64,000 nucleotides of DNA from Lampropedia aestuarii (GCF_004803635.1 NZ_SSWX01000010.1:1-64000); one strand, 5' to 3'; shown: positions 8,830 to 17,693, counted from the stretch's first letter. Program-made: numbers and translations. The notes: generated by a model not told the origin, from the letters alone.

Positions 8830-9709
8830 TTTCATCATCTCCGTTGTGACTATTGGCGGGATCTACGCCATCATGACACTTGGCCTGAACATCCAGGCCG
8901 GTTATAGCGGCTTGCTCAATTTCGGCCACATTGCATTTGCCGGAGTGGGGGCATACGCGGTTGGTATCACGCATTTACAAGGCTGGCCGATTGCCTTGGG
9001 CCTGCCAATCGGGGTCGCTGCTGGCGTACTGTTGGGCTGGTTTGTAGCGCGCTTGGGCAAGCGCTTGGCCGCAGATTACTGGGCGATTGCGACCTTGGCG
9101 GTGGCCGAGATTTTGCGCATGATTGCCGTCAACGAGGATTGGCTGACCGGCGGGGCCAATGGCATCACCATGATTCCAGGTCTTTTCGAGACGCTGGCGC
9201 GCCCTTGGAATGCGGTGGCCTTCATGGCATTGATTGTCGGTGTGGTGCTGCTGGTGGCGTTCTTTTCTGCGCGTTTAGGCAATGGCCGTTTTGGACGTGC
9301 CTTGCGCCTGATGCGTGAGCAGCCAGCATTGGCAACCTGCCTGGGCTATAACCTGCAGTCGCTGCGCACGCGGGCGGTAATGAGCAGTGCAGCAGTGACG
9401 GCCTTGGCAGGAGGCTTGTATGCGCATTACTTCAATTACGCGGGCACCGAATTCATGCTGGCAGCCGAGACCTTTGTGCTGTGGACCATGCTGATGATTG
9501 GCGGCATTGGCAGAACTGCAGGGGTATTGCTGGGGGTGGTCTTGGTGCAGGCTGTCTACGCAGCGGTGCCGTTTGTGAAGGACATGCTGAACTTCAGTTC
9601 GGACATGGCCGGTGCACTGCGTATGGGCATGATCGGCTTGATTTTGCTGGTCTGTCTGATGTGGCGCCGTGAGGGGTTGTTGCCAGAAAAACTGAGGGAG
9701 CCAGCATGA
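8822..9709 (+). CDS. Liv-type ABC transporter permease (LivM-like)
   Basis: 295 aa if the GTG at 8822 is used. This start is preferred because AAGGAG lies 7-8 nt upstream (8809-8814) and family similarity (IISVVTIGGIYAIMTLGLN) begins at once; a TTG at 8804 in frame is less likely. Eight or so membrane helices; LNIQAGYSGLLNFGHIAFAGVGAY is the LivM signature, and the RALRLMREQPALATCLGYN loop is the ATPase-contact helix. LivM proteins are often longer; this is a compact form. Overlaps the preceding gene by 8 nt and the following ATPase gene by ATGA. Confidence 0.93.
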   Translation: MFDFIISVVTIGGIYAIMTLGLNIQAGYSGLLNFGHIAFAGVGAYAVGITHLQGWPIALGLPIGVAAGVLLGWFVARLGKRLAADYWAIATLAVAEILRMIAVNEDWLTGGANGITMIPGLFETLARPWNAVAFMALIVGVVLLVAFFSARLGNGRFGRALRLMREQPALATCLGYNLQSLRTRAVMSSAAVTALAGGLYAHYFNYAGTEFMLAAETFVLWTMLMIGGIGRTAGVLLGVVLVQAVYAAVPFVKDMLNFSSDMAGALRMGMIGLILLVCLMWRREGLLPEKLREPA

Positions 9710-10485
9710 GCACAAATGCCATTTTGGAAGTGAAGAACCTGGCCAAAGCATTTGCAGCCAACAAGGTCCTCCATCACGTGAATTTTGAAGTCAAGCAAGG
9801 CGAAATAGTGGGCCTGCTGGGGCCAAATGGATCGGGCAAAAGCACTTTGCTGAACATCATCAGCGGGTTTGTTGGGCCTGATGCGGGTGAGATTCGGCTG
9901 GTGGGGCGATCAATTGCGGGCATGCCAACTTACCGACTTGTTCAGGAGGGCATGGCACGCACGTTCCAGCTCCCCATCATGCCGCAGAAGATGTCGGTGC
10001 TTGAGGTGGCGATGGCAGCGGCCACTGATGCCCACGGAGTGTTTTCGACCCTTTTTCGCACGGCCCGCGACCGTGCAGCCGAGCGCCGCGCTTTAGAGCG
10101 AGCCCGGCACCTGCTCGATGAATTGCTGCTCACGCGGGTGGCGCATTTGCCTGCCTCTGCGATTTCAGGGGGGCAGAAAAAACTCTTGGGCATTGTGTGT
10201 GCGTTAATGGCTGAGCCGCGTTTGCTGATGCTCGATGAACCCACGGCCGGTGTACATCCGAATGTGCGCAACGACATTGTGCAAGCATTGCACCGCCTCA
10301 ATGCCAGTGGTGTGACGCTGGTGATTGTGGAGCACGACATGCACTTTATTCGCGATGCCTGCAGCCGTTGCATCGTCCTTGACCAGGGCGAAATCGTCGC
10401 CAGTTGCCGCCCTGATGAATTGGCCAGCAATGCGCGTGTGGTACAGGCCTATTTAGGCGCTAGTGTGGAGGTGGCCAAAGCATGA
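9706..10485 (+). CDS. Liv-type ABC transporter ATP-binding protein (LivG-like)
   Basis: 259 aa cytoplasmic ATPase. Walker A GPNGSGKST, signature SGGQKKLLGI, Walker B LLMLDEPTAGVHP and the H-loop VEHDM are all present, so it should be active. The DEPTAGV(H)P form is typical of LivG-type HAAT ATPases. Coupled by ATGA overlaps to the LivM-like permease upstream and the LivF-like ATPase downstream; the two ATPases normally form a heterodimer on the permease pair. Confidence 0.95.
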   Translation: MSTNAILEVKNLAKAFAANKVLHHVNFEVKQGEIVGLLGPNGSGKSTLLNIISGFVGPDAGEIRLVGRSIAGMPTYRLVQEGMARTFQLPIMPQKMSVLEVAMAAATDAHGVFSTLFRTARDRAAERRALERARHLLDELLLTRVAHLPASAISGGQKKLLGIVCALMAEPRLLMLDEPTAGVHPNVRNDIVQALHRLNASGVTLVIVEHDMHFIRDACSRCIVLDQGEIVASCRPDELASNARVVQAYLGASVEVAKA

Positions 10486-11207
10486 ATGCAATCGTTCAAG
10501 TCGATCAAGTGGTCGCTGGCTATACCCGCGATGTGGATATTCTCAATGGCATCTCTTTGCACGCGGCCAGCCAAGAAATTGTGACCTTGTTGGGCCCCAA
10601 CGGTTGTGGCAAGTCGACCTTGCTTAAAACCATTGCGGGCTATCTGAGGCCCCGCAAAGGCCGGGTGCAACTCGCTGGCAAAGATGTGTCTGCATTGGCC
10701 GTGCACCAGAAAATCCGCCACTGCAGTTTGGGCTTTGTGCCGCAAACGGAGAATATTTTTACTGCACTGACGGTGCGTGAAAATTTGTTGATTGGCGGCT
10801 ACTACCAATCCAGTGCCCAGCGCCAGCAGCGGATCGAGCAGCTGTGTGCGCTGTACCCGGTGCTGCGGCGAAAAATCGATGCGCCAGCGGCTTCGCTCTC
10901 TGGTGGTGAACGGCAGATCTTGGCGCTGGGGCGGGCGCTGATGCCAAGGCCTGAGATTTTGTTGCTCGATGAGCCCTCTGCCGGTTTGTCCCCCAAGGTT
11001 TTGCACGAAGTCTTTGATGCGATTGTGCGCGTGCGTGAGCAAGAGGGCGTGACCATTTTGATGGTGGAGCAAAACGCCATGGAAGCCATGCGCATTTCAG
11101 ACCGAGCCTACATCCTGTCGTTGGGCACGGTGGCATTGACCGGCTCTACTCAGGAGCTGGTGACAGACCCTAAAGTGCGGGAACTCTATATGGGAGGACG
11201 AGTATGA
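10482..11207 (+). CDS. Liv-type ABC transporter ATP-binding protein (LivF-like)
   Basis: 241 aa. Walker [10 protein letters not shown], signature LSGGERQIL, Walker [15 protein letters not shown]-loop VEQNA. The DEPSAGLSP and VEQNA forms are characteristic of LivF. Completes the five-gene importer. Its stop overlaps the start of the DapA-family gene (ATGA), so transport and metabolic genes are translated as one chain. Confidence 0.95.
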   Translation: MNAIVQVDQVVAGYTRDVDILNGISLHAASQEIVTLLGPNGCGKSTLLKTIAGYLRPRKGRVQLAGKDVSALAVHQKIRHCSLGFVPQTENIFTALTVRENLLIGGYYQSSAQRQQRIEQLCALYPVLRRKIDAPAASLSGGERQILALGRALMPRPEILLLDEPSAGLSPKVLHEVFDAIVRVREQEGVTILMVEQNAMEAMRISDRAYILSLGTVALTGSTQELVTDPKVRELYMGGRV

Positions 11208-12115
11208 CAAGCGAGCAGGCGCATCCACTGCATGTTTTAAGCGGCAGTACGGTGGCATTGGTGACGCCGATGGACGCGGCAGGTGCGGTGGATTACCCCG
11301 CTTTGCGGCGGCTGGTTGATTGGCATATTGAGCAGGGCACTTGTTGTATTTGCGTGGTGGGCACGACGGGGGAGTCCCCCACCGTGACAGTGGACGAGCA
11401 CTGTGAAATCATTCGCGTGGCCGTTGAGCAGGCGGCAGGGCGTATTCCGATCATGGCCGGTTGCGGGGCCAATTCAACCGCTGAGGCCATTGCCCTGGCA
11501 CGCTATGCATCTGAGGTGGGGGCGAAGTTCCAATTGCAGGTGGTGCCTTACTACAACCGGCCCACGCAAGCGGGCATGGTGGCGCATTTCAGCGCCATCG
11601 CTGATGCGACCCCAGAGCTGCCAATGGTGCTCTACAACGTGCCAGGCCGCACGGTCGCAGACATGCAGCATGAGACGGTGCTGCATCTGGCGCAGCTGCC
11701 CAGCATAGTCGGCATCAAGGAAGCAACTGCCGATATGGTGCGTGCGCAATGGTTGATTCGCGAGGCGCCTGCCGGTTTTGGCGTGTACTCTGGCGACGAT
11801 CTCTCCGCTCTGGCGCTGATGCTGTGCGGAGGGCACGGCTGTATCAGCGTCACCGCCAATATTGCACCGCAGTGGATGGCGCGCTTGTGCGCAGCGGCCA
11901 TCCGTGGCGATGCCCACACTGCCAATCGCTTGCAACACCAGTTGCTGCCCTTGCATGAGGCGATGTTTTGCCAGGCCAATCCGATTCCGGTGAAATGGGC
12001 CATGCAGCGTGCCCATTTATGTGGTGCGCATCTGCGTTTGCCATTGACCCCTTTGGAGGCCCCCTACCAGGCGATGGTGGAGCAGGCCATGCATGACTTG
12101 CACTTGCTGCCATGA
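11204..12115 (+). CDS. DapA-family (dihydrodipicolinate synthase-like) Schiff-base lyase
   Basis: 303 aa TIM-barrel enzyme of the class I aldolase/NAL family. Diagnostic residues are all visible: GTTGESPT (Thr pair), VPYYNRP, YNVPGRT (Tyr and the carboxylate-binding Arg) and IKEAT with the Schiff-base lysine. The Arg matches genuine DHDPS more than the hydroxyproline-pathway deaminase LhpC. It is embedded in a catabolic operon between a LivF-like ATPase and a FAD oxidase, with ATGA overlaps at both ends, so a catabolic aldolase or deaminase role on a pyruvate-type substrate is more likely than lysine synthesis. That is inference from context. A housekeeping dapA is presumably elsewhere. Confidence 0.85.
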   Translation: MTSEQAHPLHVLSGSTVALVTPMDAAGAVDYPALRRLVDWHIEQGTCCICVVGTTGESPTVTVDEHCEIIRVAVEQAAGRIPIMAGCGANSTAEAIALARYASEVGAKFQLQVVPYYNRPTQAGMVAHFSAIADATPELPMVLYNVPGRTVADMQHETVLHLAQLPSIVGIKEATADMVRAQWLIREAPAGFGVYSGDDLSALALMLCGGHGCISVTANIAPQWMARLCAAAIRGDAHTANRLQHQLLPLHEAMFCQANPIPVKWAMQRAHLCGAHLRLPLTPLEAPYQAMVEQAMHDLHLLP

Positions 12116-13428
12116 CGCTCGCTCTTGCACCTGCCTCGCATGGGCTGTGGCGCGACACCGCGATCATGGCGCCTGTAACACAGCCACTGCAGCGGCAGAT
12201 CGAGGTCGATATTGCCGTGGTTGGGGCCGGTTTTACAGGACTGTCAACGGCACTGCATTTGGCAGAAGCTGGCCGTGTGTCAGTCGCGGTGCTGGAGGCG
12301 CATGAAATCGGCTTTGGCGCATCTGGACGCAATGCCGGCATGGTCAATGCCGGGGCGTGGATTGAGCCTGATGAACTGCCCAAACGGTTGGGGGCAGAGT
12401 ACGGGGGCAGGTTATTGCGTGTGCTGGGCGATGGACCGGATCTGGTCTATGCGCTGATTGCCCGTTACCGCATCGCCTGTGATGCCCACCAAAACGGCAA
12501 CTTGCATTGCGCCATCGGCCAAAAAGGCTTGGCCAATATCACCGAGCGGGCTCGCCAGTGGGCGCGCCATGGCGTTGCGGTGCAGTTGCTAGATGCCACG
12601 CAAACGGCACGTTTGGTTGGCACCACCGCCTATGCGGGGTCCTTGCTGGATCCGCGCACCGGCACGATTCAGCCGCTCAGTTATGTGCGCGGTTTGGCGC
12701 AGGCGGCCATCGGCTTGGGCGCACAGGTATTTACGCAGTCACCGCTCATTGAGGCGCAACGCGTGGGCGGGCAATGGCATTTGAGTACGGCCAATGGCGG
12801 CATGCTGAAGGCGCGGCAGGTGGTGGTGGCCACGAATACGCAGCAAATCCAAGGGGCCGATGCCTGGCCGCAGTTGCAAGCGGATTTGCTGCGCATGCCC
12901 TATTTCAACGTGGCGACCCAGCCTTTGCCTGCGCATTTGCGCGAACGCCTATTGCCTCAGGGGCGCGGCGCCTGGGATACGGCGGCGGTGTTGTCGTCCT
13001 TTCGCATGGATGCGCGTGGACGCCTGGTGTATGGCAGTGTGGGGGCGATTGGCCGTCAGGGCCAGACTGGCAAAGATGCGCATGTCCAGTGGGTCAGGCG
13101 TTCGATGCGCCAGCTGTTTCCTGAGCTGCACGGTGTTGGCATTGACTACGCCTGGCACGGTTGGATAGATGCGACGGATAACCACCTGCCTAGGCTGCAC
13201 CAGCTGGCCCCCCAGGTTTGGGCACTGACTGGCTACAATGGCCGCGGCATAGGGCCGGGCACGATTTTTGGCCGGGAGCTCGCCCGCATGCTGCTCGGGC
13301 AAATTCGGCCAGAAGAGCTGCCACTGCCTATCAGCCATGCGGTCAAACCCATTCGCTTCAAAGCGGCCAAGGAGCGTTTTTATCTGGATGCCTCCAGGCT
13401 CGCCCATGCTGTGACCCGGCGGATCTGA
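12112..13428 (+). CDS. FAD-dependent amine oxidoreductase (PuuB-like)
   Basis: 438 aa. After an N-terminal leader with LWRDTA (as in gamma-glutamylputrescine oxidase-like proteins) comes the FAD site [14 protein letters not shown] (around residue 35), then [15 protein letters not shown] and the C-terminal [14 protein letters not shown] flavin-contact motif. Members oxidise C-N bonds of amino acids or amines to imines. Last gene of the coupled operon (ATGA overlap with the DapA-family gene). This is the second imine-generating enzyme in the locus, consistent with the divergent ridA. Whether it acts on the same pathway intermediate as the DadA-like enzyme is unknown. Confidence 0.85.
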   Translation: MTLALAPASHGLWRDTAIMAPVTQPLQRQIEVDIAVVGAGFTGLSTALHLAEAGRVSVAVLEAHEIGFGASGRNAGMVNAGAWIEPDELPKRLGAEYGGRLLRVLGDGPDLVYALIARYRIACDAHQNGNLHCAIGQKGLANITERARQWARHGVAVQLLDATQTARLVGTTAYAGSLLDPRTGTIQPLSYVRGLAQAAIGLGAQVFTQSPLIEAQRVGGQWHLSTANGGMLKARQVVVATNTQQIQGADAWPQLQADLLRMPYFNVATQPLPAHLRERLLPQGRGAWDTAAVLSSFRMDARGRLVYGSVGAIGRQGQTGKDAHVQWVRRSMRQLFPELHGVGIDYAWHGWIDATDNHLPRLHQLAPQVWALTGYNGRGIGPGTIFGRELARMLLGQIRPEELPLPISHAVKPIRFKAAKERFYLDASRLAHAVTRRI

Positions 13429-13634
13429 TCCACAAGATGGCGGGCCTGGGCTGGCCCTGTCTTGCAGTGTTTGAAGCAGGTGGGAGGTTGGTAGACTCGT
13501 GCGATCGGGCCTCCTACACCAGTGTAGACAGAGGTTGGAGAGAGGGGGCATAAACCTCGGTGCGGTGCATACCTGGCTGTCGCCCTTGTCCATCCTTGCT
13601 GGTGCCTCAACGTGTGTAATGTGTCGTTTTCTCT

Positions 13635-13797
13635 TGGAACCTGCATACGCTTCTTTTCGCAGTCGCTCAAGGTACAGAAAAGTGGCAGTGCAAGGCGCCT
13701 GTTGCAGCTCAAACACGAGTATGGGCAAAACGGGCAACGCAGTAATGCGCTTTTGTGCGCTTCAACGCGGTCTGCGAAAAGATCGTCAACAGGTTCT
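13635..13797 (+). repeat. Degenerate copy of dispersed inverted-repeat element
   Basis: Interior 13686-13760 (TGCAAGGCGCCTGTTGC, then GAGTATG, GGCAACGCAGT, ATGCGCTTTTGTG) is a clear reverse-orientation match to 40735-40805. The right end 13761-13797 (TTCAACGCGG, CTGCG, GTCAACAGGTTCT) and a weaker left end at 13635-13665 resemble the terminal repeats of the copies at 14718-14824 and 40577-40854. No gene is seen in 13429-13957; this element fills most of it. Confidence 0.6.
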
Positions 13798-13922
13798 TAG
13801 CGTCAGCGCCCAACGCAAGCGTGGTGCGCCCGTGCAGGGTGTATGCCCCTAGCATGGCGTGAGAAAAATGGCGCACATGCCAGCATCGGGGTGTGCTTGC
13901 CTATAATATGCATCCATTGAAC

Positions 13923-13941
13923 TGTCGACGATTGTGTCGAC
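13923..13941. promoter_or_regulatory. Candidate GntR autoregulatory operator (two TGTCGAC)
   Basis: TGTCGAC occurs twice as a direct repeat (13923-13929 and 13935-13941), 12 bp apart, ending 17 bp before the start of the GntR regulator. The same core is present at 808-817 and 921-928 upstream of ridA and the ferredoxin oxidoreductase. This links regulator and target operon. Confidence 0.6.
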
Positions 13942-13957
13942 TATATAGAGATTGAAC

Positions 13958-14716
13958 ATGAAGCCAAGTCAGACCTTGCGGGGGACTAAAACAAAAAACA
14001 CGTTGGTCAGAGATGAGAGCTCTGTGGAGCGCTTGTACGTCACGCTGCGCGATATGGCGATGCGTTATGACTTTCGCCCCGGTGAGCGTATCAATGAGCA
14101 AGCCTTGGGCCGTGAATTTGGCGTGAGCCGCGCGCCCTTGCGTGAGGCGCTCAACCGCCTGGTGGCAGAAGGCTGGTTGAATTTCGTCATGAACAAAGGC
14201 TTTTATCGCAAAGGCATCAGCGTGGACGAAGTGCTGGATTTGTACCAGGTACGCATTGCATTGGAGCGCCGCGCTGTGCTGCTGGCCGTGCAAAAAGCCT
14301 CTGATGCAGAAATCCAGTCCGTGCATGAGTATTGGAGCAGTGTGATGTCCAACTCCAACAGCATGACGGCGGCTGATTTTTTGGCCGCTGATGAAGAATT
14401 TCACCGCCGGATGGTGTCGCTGGCCAAGAACAAGGAGCTGAGCGCTTATTTGGAAATCACGGCGCGGCGCATCCATAGCGCTAGGAGTATTGAGTTGGAG
14501 CAAACCGATTGGAATGCCAAGGCATTTGATGCGCACTACGACGTGTTGAAATACATGCGCCAACGCGAGTTGCAAAAAGCCTTGGATTGCATCACCGACC
14601 ACATTGATATGAGTCTGAACCGGGCCGTGCATATCACCAAGGAAATGGTGGCCAAATTTTTCTTAACGGATGGGGTTTCGGCTCAAAGCAATCCATCTTC
14701 CAAGCCCAAGCTCTAA
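13958..14716 (+). CDS. GntR/FadR-type (FCD) transcriptional regulator
   Basis: 252 aa. Winged-helix N-terminus around residues 28-95 with FRPGERINEQALGREFGVSRAPLREALNRL, the classic GntR recognition region, followed by the all-helical FCD ligand domain (DLYQVRIALERRA, DEEFHRRMV, HYDVLKYMRQRE). FCD regulators usually sense small carboxylic acids through a metal bound by Asp/His residues. The ATG at 13958 follows a weak AGAG site; a TTG two codons upstream is less likely. Adjacent to the end of the amino acid catabolic operon on the same strand; TGTCGAC operators upstream of itself and of the operon suggest autorepression and pathway control. Confidence 0.92.
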   Translation: MKPSQTLRGTKTKNTLVRDESSVERLYVTLRDMAMRYDFRPGERINEQALGREFGVSRAPLREALNRLVAEGWLNFVMNKGFYRKGISVDEVLDLYQVRIALERRAVLLAVQKASDAEIQSVHEYWSSVMSNSNSMTAADFLAADEEFHRRMVSLAKNKELSAYLEITARRIHSARSIELEQTDWNAKAFDAHYDVLKYMRQRELQKALDCITDHIDMSLNRAVHITKEMVAKFFLTDGVSAQSNPSSKPKL

Positions 14717-14717
14717 T

Positions 14718-14824
14718 AGCCTGTTCATATTCTCGACGCAGCCGCGTTGCCGGTTGTGCTCATACAGCCGTATGCGCTGCAACAGGCGCCTTGCGCGGCT
14801 GCGTGGAGGTTGTGAACAAGCTCT
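14718..14824. repeat. MITE-like inverted-repeat element, compact copy
   Basis: About 107 bp. Left arm 14718-14746 (AGCCTGTTCA, then CTCGACGCAGCCGCG) is the inverted repeat of right arm 14794-14824 (CGCGGCTGCGTGGAG, then TGAACAAGCTCT), about 24 of 29 positions matching. It fills the gap between two convergent genes and its right end overlaps the lactate-permease-family stop codon, so it may also serve as a bidirectional terminator. Other copies or ends: 40577-40854, 13635-13797, 121-150, 31443-31481, 44256-44284. Confidence 0.75.
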
Positions 14825-16247
14825 AGGACAGGTGGCCATAAGCCCACGCCACGTTGAGCATGGCCAAAAAGACCAGTGCGACCATTGCAATCAACAGCAC
14901 CCGCGACTGCACCCATTGGTGCTGTTCAGGCGTAGCAGCCAGTTGGCAGGCCATTTCTATTTTGGCAGGCGAGGCCATGAGAAACAGCGCGGCGCTGACA
15001 TTGTGAACTGCCATAAACGGCAAAGGGGCGACACCCAGCGCTTGGGCAATTTCCGCTTGCGTGGCTGCAAACATGGCGTTGGCTCCGGTAGTCGAGCCTG
15101 TGAGAAAACCGCCCAATGCGCCAACCAAAGGGGCTGCAGCCAGGTAGAACATGCCGCTGCGAGCCAGGCTGTGCGCGAGCTCGGCGGCCATGCCTGAGAT
15201 CGCCATCACAATCCCCAGCAGAACAAACCAACCAGTGACTGGCGCAACGTGGGTCCAGGACGTCCAAGCGCGTTGCAGACTGGCTCTTGCGGGTAAGCCA
15301 CGCGAGAACCACAGAGCAGCCACATAGAGCCACAAGGCCGGTGAGGTAAGGGCGCGCCAGGCACCTGTCAGCGCCAAAGTGCGAGTTAGGACTGCGCCTG
15401 CCAGCACGCCGAGCAATAAAACGGCATAAGCGGTGAGCGCACGACGGCTTTGCTGATTGAGGGGGATGGGGGGGCGCGACGCTTGCTGCGCTGATGTGCG
15501 GCGGCCCAGACTCAGCCAGAGCAGCATCATCACCAAAGAACCCAGCGCACCTGCTGGAGCCGTGCCAAACAGGGTGTTGAAGAGCGCAATGAAGCTGGCC
15601 AAGAGCAAACCAGAAAAAGCGCCCTTGAGTAAGCCGCTCCAACGTTGCTCGAGCGGGCTGGTCAGCCAGGCCGCCGCCATGCCCACCACCGCCATTGGCA
15701 CCATGCTCACCAGGGCTGATGCCACGCCCAGCGCATCAAAACTCAACTGGGCCATTGTGGCTGCAACCAAGGTGCCTGGGCCCATCGAACCCCAGGGCAC
15801 GGCACACAAACCTAGCAAGCCCAGCAGCGCCACTTTGTGGGCAGGCAGGCCCAAATGGCGCAACAATGGAATGCCAATCGTGATGCCGATGCCAAAGCCG
15901 GTCAATGATTCTGCAAACGGTGTCACGCCATGCACGACCAAGAGCACCGCTCCTGTGCCTTGGCCGGTTCGACTGACGATCCAGTGGGACAGGGCTTGCT
16001 GTGAGCCGCTCGCGTTGAGGATGTCGGCCAGTAGCAATCCGCCGCCGACAATCAATAGCACCTCCAGGACCATTGGCAGCCAATCGCCAACGGCTGCAAA
16101 GGCTTGCTGCGCCGTGATAGGAAAGGCAATGGCGCTTGCGATCAGCGCTAAGATGACCCCAAGCAAGGCAGCGCGTGCAGAGCGCATGCCCGCAAGCAAG
16201 CCTGCGATGACGGCCAGAATCGGGATGGTGCTGAGCAAGAGAGGCAT
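14823..16247 (-). CDS. L-lactate permease family transporter
   Basis: 474 aa, about 12 predicted membrane helices. The internal TPFAESLTGFGIGITIGIP segment and the late GGFLTGSTTGANAMFA segment match the LctP/LldP family, which imports lactate or glycolate by proton symport. It is shorter than the roughly 550 aa of LldP. The start MPLLLSTIP at 16247 begins directly with the first membrane helix; an upstream in-frame extension runs through the divergent regulator and is rejected. Divergent from an XRE-cupin regulator with a short shared intergenic region, so that regulator is the likely controller. Substrate may be any short hydroxy acid. Confidence 0.85.
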   Translation of the reverse strand: MPLLLSTIPILAVIAGLLAGMRSARAALLGVILALIASAIAFPITAQQAFAAVGDWLPMVLEVLLIVGGGLLLADILNASGSQQALSHWIVSRTGQGTGAVLLVVHGVTPFAESLTGFGIGITIGIPLLRHLGLPAHKVALLGLLGLCAVPWGSMGPGTLVAATMAQLSFDALGVASALVSMVPMAVVGMAAAWLTSPLEQRWSGLLKGAFSGLLLASFIALFNTLFGTAPAGALGSLVMMLLWLSLGRRTSAQQASRPPIPLNQQSRRALTAYAVLLLGVLAGAVLTRTLALTGAWRALTSPALWLYVAALWFSRGLPARASLQRAWTSWTHVAPVTGWFVLLGIVMAISGMAAELAHSLARSGMFYLAAAPLVGALGGFLTGSTTGANAMFAATQAEIAQALGVAPLPFMAVHNVSAALFLMASPAKIEMACQLAATPEQHQWVQSRVLLIAMVALVFLAMLNVAWAYGHLS

Positions 16248-16270
16248 CGGAAGATGGTGTTTGTTTCGTA

Positions 16271-16292
16271 TTTGAAAATTATATTTCCCAAA
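16271..16292. promoter_or_regulatory. Imperfect dyad between permease and XRE-cupin genes
   Basis: TTTG (16271-16274) and CAAA (16289-16292) close an AT-rich 22-bp imperfect palindrome in the 61-bp divergent intergenic region. Its place between both start codons makes it a candidate operator of the XRE-cupin regulator. Symmetry is partial, so this is tentative. Confidence 0.4.
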
Positions 16293-16308
16293 AGAAAAAT
16301 TGCAAACT

Positions 16309-16881
16309 ATGGCATCTGAACACATTGCCTTGGAGATCGAGCCTGATGTGCAGTTTGGCTTGGCCGTGCGGGCTCGCCGTGCCCAATTGGCGATAACGCT
16401 GGACCAGTTGGCGCAAAGCTGTGGTGTGACTGCCGGGGCGTTGTCAAAGGTCGAGCGCGGCCTGCTCAGTGTGAGTTTGCGCAATGCGGTGGCAATTGCC
16501 GAGGGCTTGGGGTGTTCGCTGAGTGATTTGCTGCAAACCACCACGGCTGCGCAGGTCACGCGCGCCGGTGAGCATGCCCGCTTTAGCCATACGGAAACCG
16601 GTATCGTGCGCCAAGGCTTGGCCAGGCCTGCGCCGGGCATTGAGTTGCTGCACTACGAAGTGCCGGTAGGCCAGCAATCGAGCCACTTTGCCGCGCACCG
16701 CAGTGGCACGCGAGAGGTGTTTTATATCCTCAGCGGGCAGGTGCGGGTCTGGATGGGCGGCGAGTCGGTGCTGCTCGCTGCAGGCGATACTGCGTTGTTG
16801 GCGATGGACATCGAGCACCGCTTTGCCAATGAAGGGCAAGAGAGCGCGCGATTCGTTTTATTGGTGGTTCAAGGCCGCTAA
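16309..16881 (+). CDS. XRE-family regulator with C-terminal cupin domain
   Basis: 190 aa. Residues ~14-70 form an XRE helix-turn-helix (RARRAQLAITLDQLAQSCGVTAGALSKVERG), and residues ~110-185 form a small cupin barrel (HFAAHRSGTREVFYILSGQVRVW, AGDTALLAMDIEHRFAN). Such two-domain regulators commonly sense a metabolite in the cupin and control an adjacent transporter or catabolic gene. Divergent from the lactate-permease-family gene. The ATG at 16309 is chosen over a TTG three codons upstream; the ribosome site is weak. The stop codon is overlapped by the recurrent AGAACGTGTT motif. Confidence 0.92.
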   Translation: MASEHIALEIEPDVQFGLAVRARRAQLAITLDQLAQSCGVTAGALSKVERGLLSVSLRNAVAIAEGLGCSLSDLLQTTTAAQVTRAGEHARFSHTETGIVRQGLARPAPGIELLHYEVPVGQQSSHFAAHRSGTREVFYILSGQVRVWMGGESVLLAAGDTALLAMDIEHRFANEGQESARFVLLVVQGR

Positions 16882-16898
16882 GAACGTGTTGACGATCT
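16881..16898. repeat. Gene-end motif AGAACGTGTTgACGATCT (copy 1)
   Basis: Overlaps the stop codon of the XRE-cupin gene. The same motif recurs at 22268-22277, 31361-31380, 39095-39108 and 62164-62177, always next to a stop codon. It may be a remnant of a dispersed repeat or a transcription-end signal. Confidence 0.6.
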
Positions 16899-16931
16899 AA
16901 GCAAGCGCTGCGACGACGTGATCAGGCCTTG

Positions 16932-17693
16932 TCAGGCTGCCGCTGGAATGTTTTTGTAGGCCGCATTCAGGCGTTGCATGGTCTCGGTATTGAGCGTGCG
17001 CTGCGCCCGATCCCAATGGGCGGTGACACGCTCAATATCGCTTTGCAGCTGCTGCGCGGTCTGGATATCGCCCGATTGGGCAGCCCAAATGGCGTATTCG
17101 GCATAGGCCTGAAAGCTGCCAAAACGGGCAATGGTTTCTTCAAACTGGTTGCGCGCCGCATCTTGCTGGCCATTGGCAGACAAGGCCTGGGCCAGCAAAA
17201 TAGCCACTTCTTCGGCGCGTACGCCCTGGTTTTCCTGCTCCAAAAGATCCAAATAATGCAGTGCCTGTGTAGCCTGGCCTGACAGCACATAGGCTTTGGC
17301 CGCGCCCAGCTGGATGTCGACATCGTTGGCAAACGGGCCTTGCAGACAGTCAGTGTAAGACTGTGCGGCTTGGGCATATTCACCTGCCTGCAATTGCGCA
17401 TGGGCTAAGCGCAGGCGATTTTGCGCGGTGGGCGTGTGCTCCCAGGCTTGCCCAGCCTCGCGCAGCTCACGGCCAGGGTCCAGCAGCTGCTCCGCTGCGG
17501 TGACTACCTTATGGCTTTGGCGTTGCATCCGGTAGTCATTCGGATAGTACACGGCGAAAAAGTAAATCGCACTGCCCAGCAACGGAAAGAAGAACAGCAG
17601 CAATAGCCAATATTTAGACTGGCCTGAACGCAATACATGTGCGGCAAAGAAAAGCGCAATGATCAGGTGTAAGCCGACTCCTATATACGGCAT
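16932..17693 (-). CDS. Membrane protein with PLDc_N-type helices and TPR repeats
   Basis: 253 aa. Two N-terminal membrane helices (GVGLHLIIALFFAAHVLR and YWLLLLFFFPLLGSAIYFFAVYYP) resemble the phospholipase-D-nuclease N-terminal hairpin found in cardiolipin synthases, but no catalytic HKD domain follows. Instead there are tetratricopeptide-type helix pairs (residues ~85-240; NRLRLAHAQLQAGEYAQAAQSY, AKAYVLSGQATQALHYLDLL). Likely an inner-membrane anchored cytoplasmic scaffold; the role is unknown. Convergent with the XRE-cupin gene and downstream of the TRAP genes on the same strand with a 128-bp gap, so probably its own transcript. Confidence 0.75.
   Translation of the reverse strand: MPYIGVGLHLIIALFFAAHVLRSGQSKYWLLLLFFFPLLGSAIYFFAVYYPNDYRMQRQSHKVVTAAEQLLDPGRELREAGQAWEHTPTAQNRLRLAHAQLQAGEYAQAAQSYTDCLQGPFANDVDIQLGAAKAYVLSGQATQALHYLDLLEQENQGVRAEEVAILLAQALSANGQQDAARNQFEETIARFGSFQAYAEYAIWAAQSGDIQTAQQLQSDIERVTAHWDRAQRTLNTETMQRLNAAYKNIPAAA

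Noticed and set aside
11204-12115. DapA-family enzyme as the hydroxyproline-pathway deaminase LhpC
   Set aside because: It keeps the carboxylate-binding Arg of true DHDPS-type enzymes and no proline-racemase-type epimerase or ketoglutarate-semialdehyde dehydrogenase is in the operon; the assignment stays at family level.
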